Assembly: GCA_030180135.1 (NCBI GenBank)
Contig: CM058229.1
Span: forward strand, 43,241,522-43,305,521
From: Orychophragmus violaceus
Lineage: Eukaryota; Streptophyta; Magnoliopsida; Brassicales; Brassicaceae
Length of the DNA: 64,000 nt
Direction: 5' to 3'
The stretch's first letter is position 1. Every line of letters starts with the position of its first letter. Below the pieces are notes generated by a model that was given only the letters and a program-made list of their open reading frames with translations, ran no database searches and had not been told where the DNA came from. Both the position numbers and the translations under genes were made by a program. Shown piece by piece: positions 32,801 through 44,762 of this stretch.

Positions 32801-34053
32801 CATAAAATTGAGCTTACAAAAATGAGCTTACAAAATCGAAGAACACAACCCAGAAAAGCGAGCAAACAAAATATGAAATTTGATTTACAAACACATAAAA
32901 TCGAACTTACCTCATCTTAGCTATGCTCGAAATCGTTTCTCAACCCACGAAATCGAAGTTAAAAGGGGGAGTTGGGAAATTAGGATTCATAGGGAGATTA
33001 GCAATTTTGGGGAAGAAGAAGAAATGGGTTATGTCGTTTATTGTTTGGTTGGTTAGTGATTTGGGCCGATTATGGTCCTGGTTTATGTCTGGTTAAATGT
33101 TATATTTGGTTATCTACAAACCATCTTAATTAGGACCCAATCGAAATGTGGTCATTGGTTAAGCTCGATTTTAATTTGGTTTAGAGATGGAGTTAACAGA
33201 TTTCATCATAATTAGAGGACTGTGTGCTTACAAACATGGTTTTAAATTTTGGGTGGTCAAAACGCTTTTAAACTTATTTGTGTAGTTGAAGGAAGAGGTC
33301 AAAGTTCCGTGTGGATGAGGATGTTTTCCAAATTTTCTGTGTGGCTGTACCCCGACATTGCCATGAGTAAAACGTGAATTTCTGCTGAACATGACTGACT
33401 AGAGCTTTTCATAGCTTCCAAATAGACACCCCCTATCGTCACGTATTATCTAGGCTCCTTTTGAGATCAAGACACAAGTTCACTGAACCGAACAACCAGG
33501 AGAAAAGTTCTTCAATGGCTGTGTCTTCCCGTTGTTGAAAAAAATCGAATTTTTGAAGCCCCAACTATGTTAATTGTGGTTGTCGTTAGGTTGAACAAAG
33601 AAGAAGAGGAAGTAAGGATGGCGGATCTGAGAGAGTAAAGAAGACGAAGAATGAAGAAAGAGCGGTAGTTCGTTTTTTATTTTACTACTTTGATAATTGC
33701 GCCTCTTAAAAAAAGGGTAACTAGAATAATGGCTCTCTCTCTAGGGTTTCCGACCGATATTGCTCTCTCTGGCGGCGATTATCGATTTCCCTAGACGAAG
33801 TGAGATCTCTCCGTTTCAAAGCTAGATCTACACCTCTCGGTGACTGATTTGGCTCATTAAGCTCTTGTAGCTTCATTCTCTGTTGTTAGCAAAGGTGTGC
33901 GAAAGGTTGGAAGGCGATATCGACGAGCGGCTAACTTTCTAGCTTCTAGCTTAGATACTCTTTGGTGTGGCTGAATCGTGACAATAAGCTCATGTAGCTT
34001 CCTTGGCGAGTATGATTTTGTAGGTGCGAGTGTCTGTTGGGTGAAAGGGCAAG
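32801..34053. other. 5' flank of the MULE locus and presumed LINE 5' UTR
   Basis: No gene is supported. The part from about 33720, with CTCTAGGGTTTCCGACCG and CT-rich sequence, directly precedes the LINE ORF1 start and is probably its 5' UTR. The LINE start cannot be fixed because no target duplication is visible here. Confidence 0.45.
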
Positions 34054-34350
34054 ATGAATCCTCGTCCACTGAAATCGCGCAGAAGGAATGAAAAGGATTT
34101 TCAAAAGATGATGAGAGATGCAGAGGACCCAGGCGAGGATAACCCGGTGGAGGTCCCAGATCTGGACAATAACGATCTTATTGAGAAGAACTCTCTGAGC
34201 ATCATAGTTCGCTTGCTAAATCCATGAGTTCAAAAGGTAGCCGGTGCTGTTATGGGTCTTCCGCGCATTTGGGAGATGGAAGACAAGGTCAGAGGTCAGG
34301 AGTGGGAACAGACCGTGTTCAGTTCATCTACTAAGATGAAGCGGATCTAC
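34054..34350 (+). pseudogene. LINE ORF1, N-terminal part
   Basis: ATG at 34054 opens MNPRPLKSRRRNEKDFQKMM. DNNDLIEKNSLSIIVRLLNP follows, typical of the DUF4283 nucleic-acid-binding domain of plant L1 ORF1. A TGA occurs near 34225, after which GLPRIWEMEDKVRG continues. It is then cut by the Copia-2 LTR at 34351. Confidence 0.75.
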
Positions 34351-35025
34351 TGAAGGATTATGCGTTTTCCATGGTTCAATTCTCAGATTGCAACCTAGCA
34401 CATAATCTTAAACAGATCTAGGTTCTTGTAATCGAATCATAAAACAAACCTGATCTTTACCTTTGCAGCGGAATGATTGGTGGTAATGACAAGATCAGAT
34501 TAGAACAGATGAGTACATGTTCCTCCTTTGGTATCCACACTCTTACAAGCAGGGGATGGCTGCTAGACCGGATGGAATGAATCAACAGAGAGAGAGAGAT
34601 TAGAGAGAAGGAGCCCGCGGCCACCCCCATCCAAAACGCCAACCATTAGGGTTTTTAACCCTTGTTGCAATCTGGTTTTACTAATGGGCCCAAGTTTAAT
34701 TAATTAATTAAACTAATGGCTCATTAGCCTTTTGGGCCCAAGACACAAATCAGACAAAAGCCCATTTGTTGTCTGCCCAACTCTCTGTACAAATACAGTA
34801 AATGCCTTAGCATCTTACCGTATTAATTCCATCTTAACTTTCCCGTTAGCTATGGTGTGTGACCCTTTGGGATCATACAATACTGGTAATAAGTCCTAAA
34901 CTTATAGATCAAGAGCGGACTCTAGCAAGCCATCATGATCACCCAGTATTTATGACTTATGTCTGATCTCGACATTTATCATACTTTCTAGAGATAGTAC
35001 AGTAGATTTCAGGACATTCCCAACA
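34351..35025 (-). repeat. Copia-2 3' LTR
   Basis: Starts TGAAGGATTATGCG and ends ATTCCCAACA on the plus strand. It shares the CTAGCAAGCCATCATGA block with the Copia-1 LTR but lacks the TCGATCG pair. The polypurine ACAAGTGGGAGAT (minus) abuts it at 35026. Confidence 0.93.
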
Positions 35026-35870
35026 ATCTCCCACTTGTACTGGAATCCTACATTCCCTAGTCATTTTGTCTCAATATCTCGATCTGGCATAAGGCAAGAT
35101 GCGTGTCATCCTTATATGGCCAGACCATGTTCATCGGACCAGATTTGATACTGACAATGCAAACGACTTGGGCAAGTCCGTTTGGGAGTGGCCACTCTCT
35201 TACCAGCTATCAAGTCTCCGATTGGCCTAGAGATATTACCTCCGTTAAACGGCAGGGACAAATCCCATCTTGTTCCATCACTATGAACTACACGCTTCAT
35301 AATACACCCAACCAAGGTCCTTATAGCTCCCAGTTACGAAACAGCGTTAGACAATGATCAAAGTGCATTAATCCATGTGCAGCCACATGCATGCGAACTC
35401 AGGTCTAAGGACTATACTCTATAGTCGTATATGAGAACCTCTTATGACACAGATATTAATATCTTGTAGAGTTCTCATCAGTGGGCCATGTCCGGTCATA
35501 TGCTCCCCTACATATACCTATGTGTCGACTTTGATGCCGCGCATCTATGACCCCTCGAAACTTGGTCATAAGTCTCAACACAATCTAGTCTCAAGTGGTT
35601 GTTGGTGTTCCAATTTCAACAACCTTCGACTATGGACACTATGATTTATGTCATTTCGTTAAATATGGGGTTTCAGGATCAAGTCTTACTCATGTACTTC
35701 GATGGCCCATATATAATGACATGAATCATTTTGGAACGATTATTTATATCACAGTTAAAATAATCCAGAAATCATAGATTTCATAAACATAAAATATTAT
35801 GTTTACATGAACCTTTCAAAACAACTAAGTAAAGCCCTTTACAAACTCCCACTGAAATTAAGACTACATC
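35026..35870 (-). other. Copia-2 3' non-coding region
   Basis: Aligns along its length with Copia-1 24677-25527, with an estimated 75-80% identity by eye and few indels, in clear contrast to the broken pol next to it. Confidence 0.6.
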
Positions 35871-38323
35871 TTAATTTCACTCATCCTACAGCTACAGTCC
35901 GCGACTCGTGCTTAGGCATAAGGAGTGGCTTCGTTAATAGATTAGCAACGTTCTCATTCGATGAAACTTGCTTATCTACTTAACACCTCTGTCATTTATC
36001 TCACGGAATAGGTTATACCTACCCTCAAGGTGTTTGGACTTCTGATGTGCAGCTAGTCTCATCTATGCTGGGAATCACATCAAGTTCAGTGATGAACTCT
36101 TCTTTCCAAACAACCTCTTTCGCCGCTTCTCAAGCTGCGAAATGTTCAGCTTAAGTTATGGAGTCAGCAACAGTGCCTTGCACCGCCAGTCAGACACAAG
36201 ATATAGCCGGACTGTGACCGGGAATTATCTTTGTCTATTGGAAACTTGCCTTTCAGACTCTATCGACTTGTAGCACCTCACTTTCTCCGTAAATCAAGAA
36301 TTTATCCTTAGTATTCCTCAAATACTTTAGGATATTCTTTACGGCAATCCAGTGATTCTTTGCTGGATTTGACTGGTCTTTACTTGTCTTGCTTAACATT
36401 ACAACAACATCAAACAAGTACGTTTCATGCATTTAATGCTCAGCAGTTATCGTAGGACACTGTGTCTTGCTTAACGTAATGCCATGTGACATTGGCATAA
36501 AACCATTCTTGGAATGCTGAAAACGTGTAGGACTTTGTCAATTTAAGAATCCTGACTTTGTCCTACCAGCTCTTTTGGATCTCTATCTTTAGATCCAAAA
36601 TCCAAGAACTACGTGGCTTTACCCATGTCAATCATAAAACCAACTCCCAAGCCAGTCCTTTACCGACTGCAACATTGGGACGTTTTTCCGAGAATCAGTA
36701 TGTCATCGACATACACTATAAGAAATGCAACATCGCTCCCACTTATCTATTAGTATACGCACAGTTCCACTTCGTTCCTGTTCAAGTCAAAACTTTGACT
36801 ACTTCAACAGAACGACGATTCCAACTCCGATGTGTTTGCTTCCATCCATGAATGGATCAATGAAGCTAACTTACACATAGTGTAATTTTTCGGAGTCCTG
36901 GCTTACTTTCGCTTCTTTGAATTTCGCAGGTTGGTCGCTTTCAATGATCATCAGATCATGCGAACTTTCAATGATCATCAGGTTCAACTAATGACGAGAA
37001 ATCACTCTCGGATTAGTGACTGGTTCATTCATATCTGCGAACTTCAGGCTCCACAGGTGTAGATTCTACAGAAATCTGTAAATCCATCAGTTGCTCTCCC
37101 TTAACAGGTTGAGCAGCCTCCTGTATTTCTCGAATTTCTTCGAGTTATACTTTTACTCCCACTGTTCTTCTTGGAAAGTAACTTCCCTTCTTAGAAAACA
37201 GAATGGACGTAAAAGTAATAAGCCTTGGTTTCCCTAGGACAACCAGTGAAGTAGCACAACTACAAATACTCAGTAAAGACGAATTTGGATCGATTCCAAT
37301 CCACATTTACGTGGTGTCTTTCAACTGATATTGGTGGAACTATTTCAGCGTAAACTTAGATATTTCTAGAGCGTTATTCTTAAAGAATATCATGGAAGAT
37401 TCGTGTGACTCATCTTTAATCATTTCTAATAAGATCTGATTCTTTCTCACAGAAATACCTCAAGGTTTTCAGGAGAATTGAGCTGTGAAACGACTTCACA
37501 CTCATTCAGATGATCACACCATTAATGACTCAAGTATTCTCACTCGTGATCTAATCCAGAGTCTTAATACTTCTGTCACTCAGATTCTATACCTCATTCT
37601 GGAACTCTTTCGACCATGTCAAAGAATTCCGACTTGTGTCTCATCAAATGAACACAGTCTTACTCACTGAAGTAATCAGTAGAGACAATGAAGTACAGGA
37701 AATTTTCACTGGCATTACTGCTCATCGGACCACATACATGAGTATGTTCAATCTCCAATAAGCCTTTGGGCCTTTTCTCTAGCTCGGCTAAGATGGGCCC
37801 TTTGTCTTTTGGTCTAGTAAGCAGAATTCAAGTCTCATAAGATATCCATTCAAATGAGCCCAAAAGTCCATAACTATGGGGTTTCTGAATCCGACTTACT
37901 CTTTGACCAAAACATTTATGCCAAGAAAAATCAGGTTTAATTCATCAGATTTAAACCAATTCGGTATTTATGTTACATTTAGGCACTCTTTGGTTTAATA
38001 TATAAAACTCATTCCTTGAATAGGGTGCTACAATTAACATTTCATTAAGATCAAAAGAACAAAACTTGTCTTTATCAAAATGAAAACATTCAAATTCTTT
38101 ACAAGAAAATGAAAGACAACTCTGCTTAAAGCAGGTACATTGTAGCAATTATTAATACAAAACCAAGCCTCAATGGCATCTACAAGTGAAAACCCTACGG
38201 CTGAGGCAGCATCCATAGCTCCTTCCAGACACGCAGTTCCACTTGCCCTTCCTTCAACGTTCTACTGTTGCTCAGGCTCTGCATATTATAACAAATATCA
38301 GTGCCACAACCAGTATCCAATAC
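35871..38323 (-). pseudogene. Copia-2 pol remnants
   Basis: Nucleotide similarity to Copia-1 pol continues through the whole stretch, with many indels. Blocks corresponding to RNase H (about 36050-36420), reverse transcriptase (36540-36850), integrase (37180-37850) and GAG-pre-integrase/protease (37950-38300) occur in the right order. No segment has a frame longer than about 100 codons, and catalytic motifs such as YVDD are not readable. The protease start is just after the gag stop (TGCGTDICYNMQSLS-like reading at about 38280-38320). Confidence 0.75.
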
Positions 38324-39214
38324 CTATAAGGTATAACTTGAAGTAATAACATGAATACCTGAGGAAGTAGTCTCATACATCAACTTCAACTCCTCATAAT
38401 CTTCCATGAATTTAATGCAATTTCTCTTCCAATGCCCAGTCTCATTACAGTAGCAGCACTTACCAACGTAAGAGGTATCTGACTCGGGCTCAGAAGACAC
38501 ACGCTTGCCATGATTCAAAATCTGGACAACTTTGTCTTCACCCTTGTCAGCATTAGGTTTAGTAAACCTACCCTTCTCATTCATGAGATTGTACAGGGTA
38601 CTCTTCACGTTTGGCTCAACTGTCTTGAGCATATCATGCAGTTCAGTCAACGTCTTCGTTAAGCCTTTCTTGATATAGTTCCTTACGAACTTATCATAGC
38701 TTGACGGCAGTGACTGCAGAATGATCTCAGTTGCCAATTCCTGGCTAACTGGATAATCCAGTTTCCTCAGGTTATCAATGTAACCCATCATTTTACTGAC
38801 ATGAGGACTTACTGGATTATCATTTGGTAGCTTGCAGCTAGTGAGAGATTTAACCAACTGGTATCTCTCCACTCTTACCTGCTCCTGAAATTTCAATTTT
38901 AGGCTGCTGATCATCTCTATTGGCGACTCCATGTTCTCATATTGCTTCAGCAAATCTGAGTCCATGGTAGCCAATATCAGACCACGCACATCTACCGCAT
39001 CATTATAATGCTTATTCCAAGCATCATATACTGCATGAGAGGCATTGGACCCGATCCTCACGGGGAGAGCTTTCTCAAGGACATAGTCCTTTCTCTCCTG
39101 CCTGAGGACTAGCCTCAGGTTCCGCGACCAAGTCAAGAAATTTGATCCGTTCAGTTTGTCCATCTCAAGGACAGACCGGATCGAGAAAGTGTTTTGATTG
39201 TTTGTGCTCGTCAT
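38324..39214 (-). CDS. Copia-2 gag protein, open, 296 residues
   Basis: Begins MTSTNNQNTFSIRSVLEMDK and follows the Copia-1 gag closely through NFLTWSRNLRLVLRQERKDY. It has a zinc knuckle CCYCNETGHWKRNC near residue 259. It ends GIHVITSSYTL at a TAA where Copia-1 continues into protease. All of gag is intact while pol is not, which fits a gag-only or non-autonomous element that still supplies a capsid-like protein. It might also simply be lucky survival. Confidence 0.85.
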   Translation of the reverse strand: MTSTNNQNTFSIRSVLEMDKLNGSNFLTWSRNLRLVLRQERKDYVLEKALPVRIGSNASHAVYDAWNKHYNDAVDVRGLILATMDSDLLKQYENMESPIEMISSLKLKFQEQVRVERYQLVKSLTSCKLPNDNPVSPHVSKMMGYIDNLRKLDYPVSQELATEIILQSLPSSYDKFVRNYIKKGLTKTLTELHDMLKTVEPNVKSTLYNLMNEKGRFTKPNADKGEDKVVQILNHGKRVSSEPESDTSYVGKCCYCNETGHWKRNCIKFMEDYEELKLMYETTSSGIHVITSSYTL

Positions 39215-41055
39215 AGCTGAAAATTAGAGATAAATAGAATTTTAGTTATTTAGTTCATAAAAGAGTAATCTTAATAACTTATAAGAAAACTCGCATTGCA
39301 TTCAAAATTTCTTTGTTTAACCTCATAAGAATGCAATGATTCCGAGACCCATGTTCAGCTAAATCCAAAGTGGGCCACTGGCCGTCACCCGGAATTAGCT
39401 TTACTTGGTAAGCATACACACAGCTAGTTGTATCTCATATAACTCTCGGTTGTGAATTGGGCCCAAGGCCCAAAACACCAGATGTCTCAAGGCCCGGGAC
39501 TCCCGATGGCCCAGTCAAGGAAACCAATCTCTTACAGCCAAATAATCACTAAAATCTGGGACTCCCAATGAAATTAGTGACTATATACTACTTTACTTAC
39601 GCGAAAACAGACACCTCACACTGTAAGCCATATCTGTAATCGAATAAGCGTTAAGTAGCTGACAAGATTGGAAAGACATCCAAGCTTGATATTGGTTTTG
39701 AGGATTTTAAGTTTTATTTCCAAAAATAGAAGATTACTATTTTGGAAAACTTACTTGATTTAGAAACTTTCTAAATTTAGAAACATTCTAAAAGTAGAAA
39801 TTTTTAATTTAATATTTTATAATATTTTGGGTTGGGTCACAAATTATAGGCCCAATTCTTGGCCCAAGACCATAGAATTCCAGTTGGCCCAATAATTTGA
39901 CATAACCGATTCGGTTTATTAATTCTAGTCCAAGACCAAATTAACTATCAAAACCATCGGTTATTTACTAAACCAGACCAGTTCTAAATTATTTGGTCCA
40001 ACCAAATCAAACTTAGACCAGCCTTCGGTTTAGGTTAAAATTCAATTTTATGAATTTCAATCCGGTTTAACCAGAAATTAAATAATACCAATTATATTAA
40101 ATAATTTCCAGCAAACCGCGATTTGGGTTAACCGCTTGAACCACCAATTAAATTGGATCGGTTCAGTTAAGTCCAAAACCGGGAAGAAACACCTAGTGTT
40201 TTAGCCAATTTTGACCTAACTTGCGGTTTAAGGCATTAAACACTCGATTAACCGCCAATTAAATGGACCGGATTAATCGGTGCGGTTTGGGCAACGAACC
40301 GCGAAGCTCGGTTTAACCGATTGACTATTCGCGGGACGTAAAATTTTAACGGGCCAAACGATCGACATGATCGATCCAAGATCGGATCATGGGCCCATGA
40401 TCATGATCCGTAGCTCACGATCGTCCAACGATCGATCATTGCTTGGTCCAACACATGACCACGCTTGATCACACGGCCCGTGATCACTCGATCATCGATC
40501 ACTCAGCCATCGGATCATGCATCGATCCGAGACATAATCGCATTGATCAAGCGATCGTCGATCATCCGAGATCAATGCACACCCGATCATCTAGGCATAC
40601 GATCGATAACAACGATTGATCGATCCATGCATTAAGCGATCGAATGTCATGATCCTTGATCCGAGACCTAGCAATCAATGGCCCATCATCTCTCGGCAAG
40701 CGATCGAAGGCCATCGATCACACGGCCTTTTGGATCCGTGAACCCTAGCATCCGATCGATCTAATACCCTCATGATCCGAGACCATACGGCATTAAACGA
40801 TCGACCAAATATCACGATCCATGAATCATCACATGATCCAATATGCAAGCATGATCGTCGGCCTTAAGCATGATCCTTGCGGCTCAAGCATCAAAGGCAA
40901 CACGGCAATTTGAATGATCCAAGATCATTCAACAATAGCCGATTAGGGTTCTTAGTTTTCTAATCAATTTTCATTTCTTAATTGATTCTTTAAAACTTTT
41001 AAACAACCCTATGATCCAAATTTACAAGAAACTAATGCCTTAGCTCTGATACCAC
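39215..41055 (-). other. Copia-2 leader with GATC-rich repeats and tRNA-Met primer site
   Basis: Non-coding leader. The stretch 40360-40900 is packed with CGATCGA, ATGATC and GATCCAAGATC variants without a strict period. The primer site TGGTATCAGAGC (minus strand) is at 41043-41054, next to the 5' LTR. Confidence 0.8.
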
Positions 41056-41728
41056 TGAAGGATTATTCGTTTTCCATGGTTCAATTCTCAGATTGCAACC
41101 TAGCACATAATCTTAAACAGATCTAGGTTCTTGTAATCGAATCATAAAACAAACCTGATCTTTACCTTTGCAGCGGAATGATTGGTGGTAATGACAAGAT
41201 CAGATTAGAACAGATGAGTACCTGTTCCTCCTTTGGTATCCACACTCTTACAAGCAGGGGATGGCTGCTAGACCGGATGGAATGAATCAACAGAGAGAGA
41301 GATTAGAGAGAAGGAGCCCGCGGCCACCCCCATCCAAAACGCCAACCATTAGGGTTTTTAACCCTTGTTGCAATCTGGTTTTACTAATGGGCCCAAGTTT
41401 AATTAATTAATTAAACTAATGGCTCATTAGCCTTTTGGGCCCAAGACACAAATCAGACAAAAGCCCATTTGTTGTCTGCCCAACTCTCTGTACAAATACA
41501 GTAAATGCCTTAGCATCTTACCGTATTAATTCCATCTTAACTTTCCCGTTAGCTATGGTGTGTGACCCTTTGGGATCATACAATACTGGTAATAAGTCCT
41601 AAACTTATAGATCAAGAGCGGACTCTAGCAAGCCATCATGATCACCCAGTATTTATGACTTATGTTTTATCTCGACATTTATCATACTTTCTAGAGATAG
41701 TACAGTAGATTTCAGGACATTGCCAACA
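41056..41728 (-). repeat. Copia-2 5' LTR
   Basis: 673 bp, ends GACATTGCCAACA, followed by the TCTAC duplicate. Nearly identical to the 3' LTR. Confidence 0.93.
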
Positions 41729-41733
41729 TCTAC

Positions 41734-42241
41734 AGAGTGTACTAAGGCGTGGTTCTTGGTTTCTAACCGGATGGATGATAACCTTGGCTCGATGGTCGCC
41801 GAACCTCAACTCCGCTTAAGATTCGATTTTGGGTTCGGTTTTGTGGCATTCCTTTGCATCTGCTGAAGGAGGAAGCAGTTCGTAGTGCGTGCAAGGATTG
41901 GGGTTCAGCAGAGCATATTATCCTTCATGCTAAACAGTCTGACTCTGTTGAACATGTGCGAGCCTGAGTCTGGATAAATGCTGATAACCCCCTGGTTTTC
42001 AAAAGGGCTTTGAAATTCAATACAGGTGAAGCCATAGTAGTGGAGATGGAGTATGAAAAGCTTTCTAAATGTTGCTTCCACTGAAAACGGTTGACTCATG
42101 AAAAAGATATGTGCCATTTTCGGCTTCGTAGCGAGTCTATTGGTGATTCCAAAAGTCAGCTAAAGAGCAGGTCTGCAGAAGAATTTGGATCCCCGAGCAG
42201 GTCACGAGGATCTTTTGGATCAGATTTACGACATAAGCTAC
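41734..42241 (+). pseudogene. LINE ORF1, middle part with damaged zinc knuckle
   Basis: After the TCTAC target, shifting frames give the DUF4283/zf-CCHC_4 pattern: around FWGIPLHLLKEEA (41848-41880), EHIILHAKQ (41915-41940), WINADNPLVFKRALKFNTGE (41970-42030) and EMEYEKLSKCCFH (42045-42080). The second Cys of the knuckle is TGA, then KRLTHEKDMCHFRLRSE is open. Several frameshifts are present. It is cut by the gypsy LTR at 42242 after GCTAC. Confidence 0.75.
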
Positions 42242-43414
42242 TGATAGGTCTAAGTTTTAATCCCTATACTAAACTGCAAGTGCACAGTAATGTCAATGTA
42301 GTATATAGGGTTATCGAATCCATAGGGACTCTGGTTTTCAATAGAACGAAAGAGATTAATACTAGAAAGAAAGCAAATTGTTGTAAAGTAAATAGCAAGG
42401 CGAGAAAGTAAATCAGTAGCAGGAATTTGTTGTGAAAGCAATAAACTAAAAGCGCTAAGTCTAGGGAATTCTCAGGAAATCAGACAAGCAGACAAGTTAA
42501 TCGGTCAGGATCAAATTAAACTCAGTTCTAGAACTCAAATCACGGAATTAGAATTAACCAAATCTCTTTGCGAAAATCCTCTAAGTCTAAGTGCAGTAAT
42601 CCAAATCTCTTTGCAATTACTAACAGATTAAACCAGCATTAATTTCAAATTCGATATAATCACAATTAAACTAAACCAAATCTCTTTGCGAATAATTCAA
42701 TTGCTCAACCTAAATAGTTCAGATTCTAAACCACACTCTCGTGTCATATTTAGCAACCTAAGATCTAGATTCTAATTGATCAGGTTAGAACTAGCATTAA
42801 GCACAATTTAGTTTGAATAACATTCTAATCATGTGAATCCTTAACTGAATTAAACAAGTCTAGCAAGTCATAAAATCCTTAATGAGAAACCCTAAACTTA
42901 ACTATGAATCTACTCAGACATGATTAATGAAACAGAAATCATAGAATTAATAGATTGCATATAAGAAAATAAATAGATAAAGGGGTTCGAAATCTTCTCC
43001 AAAATAGATGAAGTACAGGATTAGATCAGCCCCAAAAGCTCTAAAAATCTCTTAGCTCTAAGTATGAAAGCGTATCTAAAATAAAAGCCAAAACTCTAAA
43101 TATATAGGCATAATCTCGGCTGGGGCTTCTGTGTAATTACTGGAACTATTCTGGGCTTCTCTGCAAATCTTCATAACTTTATTAAACCGCCGCGTTCGGC
43201 CCATCTCGCTAGTGTGTCGATCGACACCAAAGGTGTGTCGATCGATGCATGATCATCAAATCGGGCAGTGAGTTAAACTCTCGGCCAAAATGCTCCAAAA
43301 ATCCACATTAGCTCCAAACCTGATTAAACCTGTCAAAAACTCTAAAATAACACAAAAGACACTAAAAACACAACTATATCGTGGCGTAAAACCGGTAAAA
43401 ACCATGATATATCA
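42242..43414 (-). repeat. Athila-like 3' LTR
   Basis: Plus strand starts TGATAGGTCTAAG and ends CATGATATATCA. Contains the palindrome pair TGTCGATCGACA (43215-43226) and TGTCGATCGATG (43236-43247), 21 bp apart. Also has several CAAATCTCTTTGCGAA direct repeats at 42545-42700. Confidence 0.93.
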
Positions 43415-44762
43415 ACTCCCCCACACTTAGCCTTTGCTTTCCCTCAAGCAAAACAAAGAACTAAAATGCAGTGAAGAGGTTTGAAAACTCTTCAGAAACT
43501 CTTTTCATCCTAGAAGCAGTAACACTCAGATTTTCCTTAGTAAACCACATGAAAGAATCAACCTGCAGACATCAAGACCAACATATACTTCCCCCACACT
43601 TAGCAATTGTCCTAAGTAAACTCCACAATCACATTCAAGCATTCAAATTCTCCCTACTGACTTCTGCAAGTATTTAAGTGCGGTCTCACCTAAGGAGTAT
43701 CGATCAAAGGCACATGGACTCTTACCTTATCAACTCTAGACCACCATACTATCTTTCTCTAGTCCCTTTCTTCTCTTTTCCCTTCCTTAGCATTCTGATT
43801 TTACCCCTTTGGGTATCATTTTTTTTTTTATCAGTGCTCTTCCCGTTAAGGGGTGTACCTTGGACACATTCCATGGAAGCACAGGATATGAGAGTTTTAG
43901 CTACCATTCCCATGACCACTTTGGAGTTACTAACTCATCCTCAGTTTATTATATTTTTTTTTTATGGAAGGGGAGAAGGGAACTAGATAGGACAGGTTTA
44001 CATGCTGCGTCAGAACTAACAAGGGAATCCGACACAGAGTATACCAAGCCCTTAGGTGAGAAAATCTAAGTTAGTATTAGGGTGAAGTCAGTAAAAGGAT
44101 CCTCTGATACCTGAAGCGATGTGGGTGTCCTCAGTAGGTTGATCCATGTCTGGGTTTTCTAATAGTCAGAGATAATCTGCAGCTTCATCCCAGTGGTTAC
44201 TTAAGTTCCTGCAAGTGCTACTAATCTTCTCAAAAAATCATTGTTTCTTACTTAAACAAATTTTGACTCAATAAAACAAAAATTTAGAAAAATTTTAAAT
44301 GACTCTAAGAAAACAAAAGAAAGAAGTTAGTAGAACCTCCCCCACACTTAAGACACACTGTCCCCAGTAGTGTCAAGCGAAGGATTGGCAAAAAGAAAAA
44401 TAAAAATTTGTTTATGGATTGGTTAAGTTCTCTAGGGTTTTACCTCTTTCGCAATCAGGCATCGATCGTTGCACTAAGTGCATCGACCGTTGCTGTGCGA
44501 TTTTTCGTTGTGGGTCGATCGTTGCTCAGGACCGCAACGATCGCTGCAATGCGATTTCTGTCGTATTGTGACGACCGACACAATGCTGTGTCGATCGACG
44601 CACTGCGTATTTAATCCGAGACCTGCAAACAAAAACTCACCAAAACCAGAAACAAGCGTAAAATCCTATAAAAACACTAAAATCAAAATGCAAAAACGAA
44701 AACAGTGGGTTGCCTCCCACTCAGCGCTTGTTTAAGGTCATTAGCTTGACACTTCAGCAGAT
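43415..44762 (-). other. Athila-like 3' region with three polypurine-tract copies
   Basis: Between the integrase stop and the 3' LTR there is no gene. TAAGTGTGGGGGAG-type tracts (minus strand) occur at 43415-43430 (next to the LTR), 43588-43603 and 44337-44350. A TCGATCG cluster sits at 44459-44600. Confidence 0.75.

Larger units (their letters stand above)
34351..41728 (-). mobile_element. Copia-2: recent but non-autonomous Ty1/copia element
   Basis: LTRs lie at 34351-35025 (675 bp) and 41056-41728 (673 bp). They differ by about five substitutions and one 2-bp indel, and TCTAC is duplicated on both sides (34346-34350, 41729-41733). gag is open (38324-39214), but protease, integrase, reverse transcriptase and RNase H are reduced to fragments with deletions and shifts. 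Young LTRs with an old, ruined pol mean it was mobilised by another element's enzymes, Copia-1-like being the obvious candidate. Confidence 0.92.
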
